Translations under genes and position numbers: made by a program
Shown here: in pieces, positions 1 to 6,052 of the stretch
Position numbering within the stretch: position 1 is the first letter of the stretch
Layout: each line of letters opens with the position of its first letter
Assembly (NCBI GenBank): GCA_021802185.1
Contig: JAKAAV010000106.1
Location: 1-7,456, forward strand
DNA: 7,456 nt
Source of the DNA: Chloroflexota bacterium
GTDB taxonomy: Bacteria > Chloroflexota > Limnocylindria > Limnocylindrales > CSP1-4
Reading direction: 5' to 3'
Notes under the pieces: generated by a model
Databases searched by the model: none
Seen by the model: the letters and a program-made list of their open reading frames with translations, nothing else
What the model was told of the DNA's origin: nothing

Positions 1-158
1 AGTGAGCCGCCCGACGGGCTGCCCGGAACGCGGATCACGGGCCGGGCGGTGCCCGAGGGACGGTCGCCGGAATCTGGCAGTGAGCCGCCCGACGGGCTGC
101 CCGGATCGTGGGTCACGGGCCGGGCGCTGCCCGAGCGACGCTCGGCGGGAATCTGGGC
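1..158. repeat. Two tandem copies of a ~79-bp GC-rich repeat
   Basis: Copy 1 is 1-78 and copy 2 is 79-158. Both begin AGTGAGCCGCCCGACGGGCT and end in AATCTGG(G)C. By eye they differ at about seven substitutions and two one-base insertions. Each copy contains a short hairpin, CGGGC-GST-GCCCG (43-55 in copy 1), that is conserved between copies. Copy 2 also has CCGAGC-GAC-GCTCGG at 131-145, which copy 1 lacks. A weaker third copy may run from 159 to about 235: it starts AGT and has GGTGCCCGAG at nearly the same offset. Copy 1 starts exactly at the window edge, so the array may extend to the left. All frames through it are open because of GC bias, and I see no coding signal. Its function is unknown. 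Confidence 0.75.
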
Positions 159-368
159 AGTCCAGCCCGTCTTTCCCGGGGACTGCAGCGTCCCGGGGAT
201 GTGCGCCCGGTGCCCGAGCACCTGCCGCGCGTTCGGTCGGGCCGCGACCGGCGCTGCGTCGCTTCCGACGCAGCGCCCCGCCGGAGCATGGCGCCCGCGC
301 CGCGCGGAGCCACCGCGCGAGACGTCCCGCGACGGGCTCGTCGATCGCGGGGCGACTACCGAGGCACG
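159..368. other. Non-coding leader upstream of the antitoxin-like gene
   Basis: This stretch lies between the tandem repeats and the gene starting at 369. Open frames cross it, but none has a ribosome-binding site or recognisable protein. It holds a 7-bp inverted repeat, GCAGTCC (157-163) with GGACTGC (180-186), and the long perfect hairpin at 250-277, listed separately. I see no clear -35/-10 promoter pair, although the promoter of the 369 gene would be expected here. Confidence 0.5.
250..277. terminator. Perfect 12-bp stem, 4-nt loop hairpin
   Basis: GGCGCTGCGTCG (250-261) and CGACGCAGCGCC (266-277) are exact reverse complements separated by the loop CTTC. The stem is almost all G-C and is the strongest simple hairpin I see in the window. 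No T-run follows on either strand, so a classical intrinsic terminator is not shown, though U-tract-less hairpins are often proposed as terminators in high-GC bacteria. Sitting about 90 bp before the start at 369, it could instead be a leader attenuator, an operator, or part of a small RNA together with the repeats upstream. Confidence 0.45.
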
Positions 369-764
369 ATGTCCAACCCCATTCCGTACTGGCGTTTCCC
401 GCACATCATCCTTCCCGCGTGTCAGCTGGGCGACGAGGACTGGGCACAGCTGCTCGGCGTGCCCGTCGAGGACGCGTCATCCTGGCTGGACGGCGAGCTC
501 GAGAAGGGGATCGGGGCCAACGACCGCCTGGCGGCCGTCGTGTCCGTGATCGTTGCCCTGGGGCACGTCCGGAACGGCCGCGGGATCGCCGACTGGTTGC
601 GGACTCCGTCGTCGAAGCTCGACGGCGTGCGTCCTCTCGACCACCTGGCGGCCGGGAACGCGCCCGCCCCCGTCATCCTCTCCGCGCGCCAGGAGGCGGC
701 GCGCGAGTGGGGGCTCGGCGAGGACCTCCCCCTGGTACCCGATCGACTGATTCCCGGCAGCTGA
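369..764 (+). CDS. Putative Xre/MbcA/ParS-type antitoxin-like protein (orphan)
   Basis: The product is 131 residues. The ATG at 369 is preceded by GAGG at 361-364, four bases upstream; the frame is open further left but without a better start. Residues about 24-42 (DWAQLLGVPVEDASSWLDG) look like a small helix-turn-helix. Residues about 73-96 (IADWLRTPSSKLDGVRPLDHL) resemble the C-terminal toxin-binding domain of Xre/MbcA/ParS antitoxins, which typically has W-L-x-x-P, then L-x-G, then P-L-D-x-L. In that family the protein represses its own operon and neutralises a RES-type or related NAD-targeting toxin. No toxin gene lies beside it here: upstream are repeats and downstream a decayed unrelated gene. 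Codon use is slightly more relaxed than in the large genes to the right (some ATT, CTT, GTT, TTG). The family match is by eye and moderate; it may be a hypothetical protein with a different DNA-binding role. Confidence 0.55.
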   Translation: MSNPIPYWRFPHIILPACQLGDEDWAQLLGVPVEDASSWLDGELEKGIGANDRLAAVVSVIVALGHVRNGRGIADWLRTPSSKLDGVRPLDHLAAGNAPAPVILSARQEAAREWGLGEDLPLVPDRLIPGS

Positions 765-780
765 TCGCCGAGCGCGGTTC

Positions 781-1062
781 GTGTTCCAGCAGGTCGTCGA
801 GGCTCTCGGCAAGACCATCGACGCCTCGGGCGTTGTCGCGATCGTTGTCCGCACGGCGCTGTCACCGTGATCGGGCTCGCCCGGCTTCGCGGCGCCGCCG
901 CACGCGAACGTCGTCGGCCGGTACTGCCGTCGCGGGCTGGGGCGGGGGACCCAGCTCGGGCTGGAACGGCTGGTTGCCGCCATCATCCGGACCGTGGCCA
1001 TGCAGCCGACACCCGGTGCGCGGCTCCGGCGCCAGGTGACGCGGGCCGGTGGCGAGACCTGA
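781..1062 (+). pseudogene. Decayed DUF1622-family small membrane protein gene
   Basis: One frame reads VFQQVVEALGKTIDASG then VVAIVVRTALSP, meets a TGA at 868-870, and continues in the same frame to a stop at 1060-1062. The second part (937-996) gives LGRGTQLGLERL followed by VAAIIRTV and then AMQPT. From memory, this matches the conserved core of DUF1622 membrane proteins, where an LGRxILLGLEFLVAADIIRTV-like stretch is followed by a hydrophobic helix and RTFLS. Against that pattern there is a premature stop in the first helix region, a lost residue (AAD-II has become AA-II), a polar change in the middle helix, and no RTFLS helix before the terminal stop. A GRWRDLIRR string in the next frame (around 1047-1073) could be a frameshifted trace of the usual C-terminal GRWPW-like end, but this is weak. 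No ribosome-binding site precedes the GTG at 781. I infer a dead gene; the family assignment is from memory. Confidence 0.5.
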
Positions 1063-1097
1063 TCCGCCGTTCCGACGAGGTGTGACGACCGCCGCGC

Positions 1098-1103
1098 TAT
1101 GCT
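1098..1103 (+). promoter_or_regulatory. Possible -10 element (TATGCT) before the acyl-CoA ligase gene
   Basis: TATGCT in the context GCGCTATGCTCGG is the most A/T-rich hexamer in the leader of the gene starting at 1163, and would place transcription start near 1110 with a leader of about 50 bases. No good -35 hexamer lies 16-18 bases upstream, so this is only a weak candidate. Confidence 0.2.
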
Positions 1104-1162
1104 CGGCGCCTCGGCCGCCCCCGGCGCGCGCCGGGCACGTCCGTCCGCCTCGGAGGCTCGCG

Positions 1163-2827
1163 ATGTTCGTGCCGCTGTCCGTCCTCGAGTTCCGCGACCG
1201 CGCGGCGACGTACTTCGGCGACAAGATCGGCGTGATCGACGGCGAGCGCTGTTTCACGTACCGCGAGTACGCCGAGCGAACGCACCGACTGGCCAGCGCC
1301 CTCCGCCGCCTCGGCGTCGAGCCCGGCGACCGCGTGAGCTTCGTCACGTACAACACGCACCAGCTCCTCGAGGCGTACTACGGCGTGCTCGAGGCGGGTG
1401 CCGTCCTCAACCCGATCAACATCCGGCTCACGCCGTCCGACATCGCCTACATCCTCGACCACTCGGGCTCGACGGTCGTCGCGTACCACGCCGACTTCGC
1501 CCCGCTCGTCGAGCAGATCGCCCCGTCGCTCGCACACCGCCCCGTGTTCGTGGTCATGGAAGGGGAGCCGCGGGAGACGCAGGAGGCGCCGACGTCGCGG
1601 GTGGAGGGTGCGGCCGCGTCGTCCGTCGCGGACGCGGAGCGCGGCCGATCGCCTTCCACGGCGATCGACTACGAGGCGCTGCTGGCCAGCGGACGATCCG
1701 ACGAACCGCCGGCGGACGTCGACGAGAACGCGGTGGCCGAGCTCTTCTACACGAGCGGGACGACCGGGCGGCCGAAGGGGGTCGCGCTGACCCACCGCGC
1801 GCTGTACCTGCACGGGCTCCAGGCTGCGCAGGCACTGCGGATCACCGACGCCGACGTGATCCTCCACGTCGTGCCGCTGTTCCACGTCAACGGCTGGGGC
1901 GCGCCGCACTGGATGACGATGGTCGGCGGGCAGCACGTGATGCTCCGGAAGTTCGATCCCGCCGCGCTCCTCTCGCTCGTCGAGCGGCACGGCGTCACGT
2001 ACCTGCTCGCCGTGCCCACGATCTTCAATGCCGTGCTCAACTCGCCGGAGCTCGAGCGGCGCGACGTCTCGAGCCTGAAGCGCGTCCTCGTCGGCGGCGC
2101 CCCGTCCTCGCCGGCCCTGATCCGGGCCCTCGAGGAGCGGCTCGGGGTGCAGGCACTGGTCGGGTACGGGCTCTCCGAGACGTCGCCGGTCGTGTCGATC
2201 GCGTGGCCGCGGCAGCACCTCCTCGACGTGGAGCCACCGGAGCGGCGCCTGGAGCGCCAGGCGACGACGGGCTGGGCCGTGCCGGGCGTGCGCCTGCGCG
2301 TCGTGACACCCGAGGGGGAGGACGTCCGCCCCGACGGGGAGCAGCTGGGCGAGATCGTCGTCCGCTCGAACGTCGTCATGGACGGCTACTACCGCGAGCC
2401 CGAGTCGACCGCCGCCTCGATCCGCGACGGCTGGTTCCACACCGGTGACATGGCGACGATCGACGCGCAGGGCTACGCGACGATCCGCGACCGCGCGAAG
2501 GACGTCATCATCAGCGGCGGCGAGAACATCTCGTCGGTCGACATCGAGAATGCGCTGGCCGACTTCCCCGGCATCCTCGAGGCGGCCGTCGTCGCGGCGC
2601 CCGACGAGCGCTGGGGCGAGGTGCCGGTGGCGGTCGTCGTGCTGAAGCCCGGAGTGATCGCGACCGCCGACGACGTCCTGGCACACTGCCGCGAGCGCCT
2701 GGCGGGCTTCAAGGTGCCGCGCCGCGTCGAGTTCCGGGACCAGCTGCCGAAGGGCGGCACGGGCAAGATCCTGAAGGGCGAGCTGCGCGAGCCGTTCTGG
2801 CGCGGCTACGAGCTGCGCGTGCACTGA
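1163..2827 (+). CDS. AMP-forming acyl-CoA synthetase (AlkK-like fatty acid-CoA ligase)
   Basis: The product is 554 residues, cytoplasmic, and belongs to the ANL adenylating superfamily. Such enzymes activate a carboxylic acid with ATP to an acyl-AMP, then transfer it to CoA. Visible motifs in order are the phosphate-binding loop YTSGTTGRPKG (196-206), FHVNGWG (240-246), which is typical of AlkK-like medium/long-chain ligases, YGLSET (335-340), GWFHTGD (423-429) with the ribose-binding Asp429, the hinge region RDRAKDVIISGGENIS (442-457), and PKGGTGK (529-535) with the predicted catalytic Lys535. All key residues are intact. The start at ATG 1163 is favoured by GGAGG at 1152-1156, six bases upstream; an in-frame ATG at 1049 would add 38 unconserved residues. 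Residues about 134-166 form an Ala/Ser/Arg/Glu-rich insert before the P-loop, probably a surface loop. The fatty-acid chain length cannot be read from the sequence. The next gene starts 117 bp downstream on the same strand. Confidence 0.93.
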   Translation: MFVPLSVLEFRDRAATYFGDKIGVIDGERCFTYREYAERTHRLASALRRLGVEPGDRVSFVTYNTHQLLEAYYGVLEAGAVLNPINIRLTPSDIAYILDHSGSTVVAYHADFAPLVEQIAPSLAHRPVFVVMEGEPRETQEAPTSRVEGAAASSVADAERGRSPSTAIDYEALLASGRSDEPPADVDENAVAELFYTSGTTGRPKGVALTHRALYLHGLQAAQALRITDADVILHVVPLFHVNGWGAPHWMTMVGGQHVMLRKFDPAALLSLVERHGVTYLLAVPTIFNAVLNSPELERRDVSSLKRVLVGGAPSSPALIRALEERLGVQALVGYGLSETSPVVSIAWPRQHLLDVEPPERRLERQATTGWAVPGVRLRVVTPEGEDVRPDGEQLGEIVVRSNVVMDGYYREPESTAASIRDGWFHTGDMATIDAQGYATIRDRAKDVIISGGENISSVDIENALADFPGILEAAVVAAPDERWGEVPVAVVVLKPGVIATADDVLAHCRERLAGFKVPRRVEFRDQLPKGGTGKILKGELREPFWRGYELRVH

Positions 2828-2849
2828 CGCGGGGCGCGCGAGCGCTCGA

Positions 2850-2877
2850 CGACGGGAGGCGGCTTCGCCGGCCGTCG
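2850..2877 (+). terminator. Imperfect hairpin after the acyl-CoA ligase gene
   Basis: CGACGG (2850-2855) pairs with CCGTCG (2872-2877), and inside it CGGC (2860-2863) pairs with GCCG (2867-2870) around a TTC loop, with an asymmetric internal loop. It begins 22 bases after the stop codon at 2827. No T-run follows, so termination is only a possibility; read-through into the permease gene is also plausible. Confidence 0.3.
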
Positions 2878-2896
2878 CCCCGGCTTCGTCCGGCCG
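2860..2896 (+). repeat. Two copies of a ~15-bp imperfect palindrome spaced 21 bp apart
   Basis: CGGCTTCGCCGGCCG (2860-2874) recurs as CGGCTTCGTCCGGCCG (2881-2896), identical apart from one inserted base. Each copy has CGGC and GCCG arms. The 21-bp spacing equals two helical turns, and the pair sits about 50 bp before the permease start, so a paired operator is possible. The first copy overlaps the hairpin at 2850-2877. It could also be chance in GC-rich DNA. Confidence 0.35.
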
Positions 2897-2944
2897 ATGC
2901 TCGCAGGCCGGGACACCAGGCGACACGAGACCAGGGGGTGCGTG

Positions 2945-4384
2945 GTGATCGACGGTTCCGGGCAGGAGTACGCGCCGTTCAGGGTCGAGCAGCGGGGGAT
3001 CGACCTCATCCCCGACGAGGAGCGCGGGATGCGCCCGTCCGGGCTGTTCTGGCTGTGGGCGGGGGCCGTCTTCAACGTCGAGTTCTTCTTCTACGGCTTC
3101 CTCATCTCCACGTTCGGGCTCTCGTTCGGGCAGGCGCTGCTCGCGATCCTGGTCGGCAACCTCTTCTACGCGTTCCTCGGGCTCGCGAGCCTGCAGGGTC
3201 CGGAGGTCGGCAGCACCGCGTTCGTCATCAGCCGCGCGCCGTTCGGCCGGAACGGCAACCGGCTGGTCGCGTTCTTCAACTGGTTCACCCAGGTCGGCTT
3301 CGAGATCGAGGGCGTGTTCCTCGTCGTGGCCACCGTCCTGTTCCTGTTCTCGTCGTACGGCGCGAGCCTCTCGCCCGCCGGCAAGATCGGCGTCGTCATC
3401 GTCGCCTCGGCCGTGCAGCTGCTCATGCCGTTCTTCGGGCACGCGACGATCACACGGGTGCTGCGCTGGCTCTCGATCGTGTTCATCGTGCTGTTCGCGA
3501 TCCTGGCCGTTCTCGTGGTCTCCGACGTGCACACGCTGTCGCTGGCGCCGAAGGCCTCGTGGGCCGACTGGACGACCGCCCTCGTCGTGATCATCTCCGT
3601 CGGTGGGCTCGGATGGACGGAGAACGGCAACGACTACTCGCGGTACCTGCCGCGCACGACGCCCCGCCGGCGAACATTCCTGGCGGCGACGTTCGGGCCT
3701 GGCATTCCGTCGGTGCTGCTCGAGGTCCTCGGTGCGCTGGCGGCCACCGTGACCACGAAGACGCTCGCGATCCAGGGCCTCGGGATCCCGGCCGTGCTGC
3801 CGAGCTGGTTCGTGGTCCCGTTCCTGCTGTTCGCGATCGTCCAGCTCTTCGCCATCAACACGCTCGACCTGTACTCGTCAGGCGTGACGCTGCAGGCGCT
3901 TGGCGTGCCCGTCCGGCGGTGGGGCGCCGTCATCATCGACACCGTGATCGTCGCGATCGTCACGGGTCTCGTCCTGTTCAACGGCAACTTCTACAACGAC
4001 CTCACGGGGTTCTTCCTGTACATCGTCGTGTGGCTCGCGCCGTGGTTTGGCATCCTGATCGTCGACTGGGCCCTGCGGCGCGGCCGCTATGACGCGCGGG
4101 CGCTCGCCGACCCGGCGGCCGGCGAGCACAGGCACGTCCAGGGCGTGCGGCCGGCGGCGATCATCGCGCTCGTGCTCGGCATGGTCGCGGCGCTGCTCTG
4201 GATCAACGCGTCGTTCGCGGTCCCGCCGTTCATCGGGCCGCTGTCGAACGCGATCCCCTCGTTCAAGGGGAGCGACTTCAGCTGGCTGCTCGGCGTCGTC
4301 GTCGGCGGCGGCGTCTACTGGCTGCTCGCCCGGGGGCAGGTCGCGCACGAGGTCGGGACCGGGTCGGATCGCGCCGGCGCCTGA
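2945..4384 (+). CDS. NCS1-family permease (purine/cytosine permease-like)
   Basis: The product is about 479 residues, a normal length for the nucleobase:cation symporter-1 family, whose members import purines, cytosine, allantoin, hydantoins or thiamine-type compounds with H+ or Na+. The N-terminal ~30 residues are polar, followed by about 12 hydrophobic segments. Family-like stretches are RPSGLFWLWAGAVFN (30-44), STAFVISRAPFGRNGN (90-105), ENGNDYSRYLP (226-236) and INTLDLYSSGVTLQALG (304-320). The substrate cannot be decided from the sequence. The start is set by AGGGGG at 2933-2938, which lies six bases before GTG 2945 and only three before GTG 2942. An in-frame ATG at 2897 would add 16 residues but has no ribosome-binding site. 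The gene follows the acyl-CoA ligase on the same strand after 117 bp, possibly with its own control. It converges on the ABC permease gene with a 38-bp gap. Confidence 0.9.
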   Translation: MIDGSGQEYAPFRVEQRGIDLIPDEERGMRPSGLFWLWAGAVFNVEFFFYGFLISTFGLSFGQALLAILVGNLFYAFLGLASLQGPEVGSTAFVISRAPFGRNGNRLVAFFNWFTQVGFEIEGVFLVVATVLFLFSSYGASLSPAGKIGVVIVASAVQLLMPFFGHATITRVLRWLSIVFIVLFAILAVLVVSDVHTLSLAPKASWADWTTALVVIISVGGLGWTENGNDYSRYLPRTTPRRRTFLAATFGPGIPSVLLEVLGALAATVTTKTLAIQGLGIPAVLPSWFVVPFLLFAIVQLFAINTLDLYSSGVTLQALGVPVRRWGAVIIDTVIVAIVTGLVLFNGNFYNDLTGFFLYIVVWLAPWFGILIVDWALRRGRYDARALADPAAGEHRHVQGVRPAAIIALVLGMVAALLWINASFAVPPFIGPLSNAIPSFKGSDFSWLLGVVVGGGVYWLLARGQVAHEVGTGSDRAGA

Positions 4385-4389
4385 CGCGA

Positions 4390-4413
4390 GCGGCCCCCAC
4401 ACCGGGGCGCCGC
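4390..4413. terminator. Bulged hairpin between convergent genes, possible bidirectional terminator
   Basis: GCGGC (4390-4394) pairs with GCCGC (4409-4413), and CCCC (4395-4398) with GGGG (4404-4407), with C4408 bulged and the loop ACACC. It fills most of the 38-bp gap between the stop codons at 4384 (+) and 4423 (-), which is where terminators for both transcripts are expected. No T-run accompanies it. Confidence 0.45.
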
Positions 4414-4422
4414 GGCCCGCCG

Positions 4423-5247
4423 TTACATCGCGAGGCGCGGATAGAGCCGCGCGGCGATGACCAGCAGCACGACCAGTGCGAACACCAGCACCCCGAAGTC
4501 GAGCGGGAGCGGGAACGAGGCGGTCCCGCCCGACACCATCAGGCTGCGGATCGCGTCGACCTGGTAGGTGAGGGGATTGACCTTCGCGAGGGCCTGCAAC
4601 CACCCCGGCATGAGCGCGATGGGGTAGATCGCGCTGCTCGCGAAGAACAACGGCATCGTGAGGACCTGGCCGATTCCCATGAAGCGTTCCCGCGTGCGGA
4701 CGAGGCACGCGATGATCAGCGAGAACGTCGCGAACGCCGCGGCGCCCAGCACGACCGCGAGCGCCACCGCGACCAGCTGGACGACGCCCAGCTGGAGGTG
4801 GATCCCGATGATGGCGGCGACGACGTACACGACGGCCGCCTGCACGAGCGCCCGAAGCCCGCCGGCGAGCGCTTTGCCGCTCACGAGCGAGAGGCGGGAC
4901 GCCGGGCTCACGAGGTACTTGTGGAGCACGCCGAGATCGCGCTCCCAGATCACGGCGATGCCGAAGAAGATCGCCGAGAACAGGGCGCTCTGGGCAAGCA
5001 CGCCGGGAGCCAGAAAGTCCATGTAGCCGATGTGACCGGTCGGGATCGCGCGCGCCTGCGCGAGGACCTGGCCGAACACGAGGAGCCACAGGACGGGCTG
5101 CACCGCGCGGGTCAGGAGCTCGGTGGGGTCGTGGGCGAGCTTCTGGAGCTCGGCGACGGCCACCGTCCACGCGTCCTCGACGAAGCGGACCGCGGCCGGC
5201 GGCTCAGCCCAGGCGATGGGCCGTGCGGCGCGTTCGAGCGACGTCAC
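4423..5247 (-). CDS. ABC-2 type transporter permease (DrrB-like)
   Basis: The product is 274 residues, an integral membrane subunit expected to dimerise and pair with the ATPase encoded just upstream to export drugs, lipids or polyketide-like compounds. About six hydrophobic segments are visible, near residues 48-63, 77-100, 125-148, 153-182, 195-213 and 248-266. Two regions typical of ABC-2 permeases are WERDLGVLHKYLVSP (101-115), the cytoplasmic elbow after helix 2, and NPLTYQVDAIRSL (224-236) before the last helix. The start is GTG at 5247-5245, set by a perfect AAGGAGG eight bases upstream. The frame is open to an ATG at 5334, but that would bury the start inside the ATPase gene without a comparable site. 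The first codons overlap the ATPase gene by 44 bp, suggesting translational coupling. The substrate is unknown. Confidence 0.9.
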   Translation of the reverse strand: MTSLERAARPIAWAEPPAAVRFVEDAWTVAVAELQKLAHDPTELLTRAVQPVLWLLVFGQVLAQARAIPTGHIGYMDFLAPGVLAQSALFSAIFFGIAVIWERDLGVLHKYLVSPASRLSLVSGKALAGGLRALVQAAVVYVVAAIIGIHLQLGVVQLVAVALAVVLGAAAFATFSLIIACLVRTRERFMGIGQVLTMPLFFASSAIYPIALMPGWLQALAKVNPLTYQVDAIRSLMVSGGTASFPLPLDFGVLVFALVVLLVIAARLYPRLAM

Positions 5248-6001
5248 GATACGTTCCTCCTTCGTCCAGGTTGCCGCCGGTGTAGTGCGTGAAGACGTCG
5301 TCGAGGCTTGCGTCCGGGCCGACCGCGTCCGCAAGCGACGCCGGGGTCCCGAGCGCGACGAGCTTGCCCAGGTGCATGATCGCCACCCGCTCGCAGAGTT
5401 CGGCCGCCTCCTCCATGTAGTGCGTCGTCAGCAGAATCGTGGTGCCCTCGTCGTCGCGGAGCCGTCGCACGTGCTCCCAGACGGCCCGGCGGGCCGTGGG
5501 GTCGAGGCCGACCGTCGGCTCGTCGAGGAACAGCACCTGCGGCCGGTGGAGCATCGCCTGCGCGATCTCGAGCCTCCGGATCATGCCGCCCGAGTACGTG
5601 CGCACGAGGTTGTCGCGCACGTCCCCGAGCCCCATGAACTCGAGCGCCTCATCGATCCGCCGCCGGCGCTCCGAGGCGGGGATGTGATACAGGCGCGCCG
5701 AGACGTCGAGGTTCTCGACGGCGGACAGCGCGCCGTCCGAGGACAGCAGCTGCGGCACGTACCCGATCGAGCGACGGACCAGGCGGGGCTCGCGGGCGAT
5801 GTCGTACCCGGCGACGAGCGCGCGACCGGACGTCGGCGGCAGCAGCGTGATCAGCATCTTGATCGTGGTGGTCTTGCCGGCGCCGTTCGGTCCGAGCAGG
5901 CCGAACACCTCCCCCGGCTCGATGTGCAGGGACAGCCCGTCGACCGCGACGACCGGTCCGAACTCCCGGCGCAGCTCGGCGGTCTCGATCACGTTGCTCA
6001 C
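5204..6001 (-). CDS. ABC transporter ATP-binding protein (DrrA-like)
   Basis: The product is 265 residues, a complete cytoplasmic nucleotide-binding subunit. Visible motifs are Walker A GPNGAGKT (37-44), Q-loop Gln84, the signature YSGGM (136-140), Walker B LFLDEP (157-162) with catalytic Glu161, the D-loop GLDP (165-168), and the switch His194 in TTHYMEEA. The order and the YSGGM signature fit the daunorubicin-resistance (DrrA) and ABC-2 export branch. The C-terminal tail after the core is short, so the extra C-terminal domain found in many DrrA proteins is reduced or absent. The start is GTG at 6001-5999 with GGAAAG about seven bases upstream. It lies 51 bp after the MFS gene and overlaps the permease gene, so the two ABC genes almost certainly form one exporter. 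Confidence 0.94.
   Translation of the reverse strand: MSNVIETAELRREFGPVVAVDGLSLHIEPGEVFGLLGPNGAGKTTTIKMLITLLPPTSGRALVAGYDIAREPRLVRRSIGYVPQLLSSDGALSAVENLDVSARLYHIPASERRRRIDEALEFMGLGDVRDNLVRTYSGGMIRRLEIAQAMLHRPQVLFLDEPTVGLDPTARRAVWEHVRRLRDDEGTTILLTTHYMEEAAELCERVAIMHLGKLVALGTPASLADAVGPDASLDDVFTHYTGGNLDEGGTYRDVARTRRTAHRLG
5256..5262 (-). promoter_or_regulatory. Ribosome-binding site of the ABC permease gene
   Basis: AAGGAGG on the minus strand lies eight bases before the GTG start at 5247. It decides the start of the permease and sits inside the last 20 codons of the ATPase gene, so ribosomes finishing the ATPase may reinitiate here. Confidence 0.8.
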
Positions 6002-6052
6002 GAGCGCGCTTTCCTGCCCCGCGCGCCGTGCGCCCGTTCGCCGCCGCGGCGG

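Noticed and set aside
1..158. CRISPR array
   Set aside because: The units are about 79 bp, directly abutting, with no unique spacers between short conserved repeats and no cas genes in the window.
868..870. TGA read as selenocysteine joining the two halves of the DUF1622-like frame
   Set aside because: DUF1622 proteins are not known as selenoproteins, no typical insertion hairpin is evident after the TGA, and the C-terminus is also missing, so decay is the simpler reading.
2..1039. 345-codon plus-strand open frame spanning the repeats and the antitoxin-like gene
   Set aside because: Its product is Arg/Pro/Ser-rich and reads through non-coding repeats and a hairpin. The frame of the 369-764 gene and the DUF1622-like frame make better protein sense.
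1097..3532. Very long open frame on the minus strand (811 codons) opposite the ligase and permease genes
   Set aside because: It is the antisense of two genes with clear domain motifs. Its product is a charged His/Asp/Arg/Glu-rich string with no family resemblance, as expected opposite GC-rich codons.
3878..5170. 430-codon minus-strand frame overlapping the NCS1 and ABC permease genes
   Set aside because: It runs out of frame through the ABC permease gene and antisense to the NCS1 gene, giving low-complexity Arg/Asp/Pro-rich sequence.
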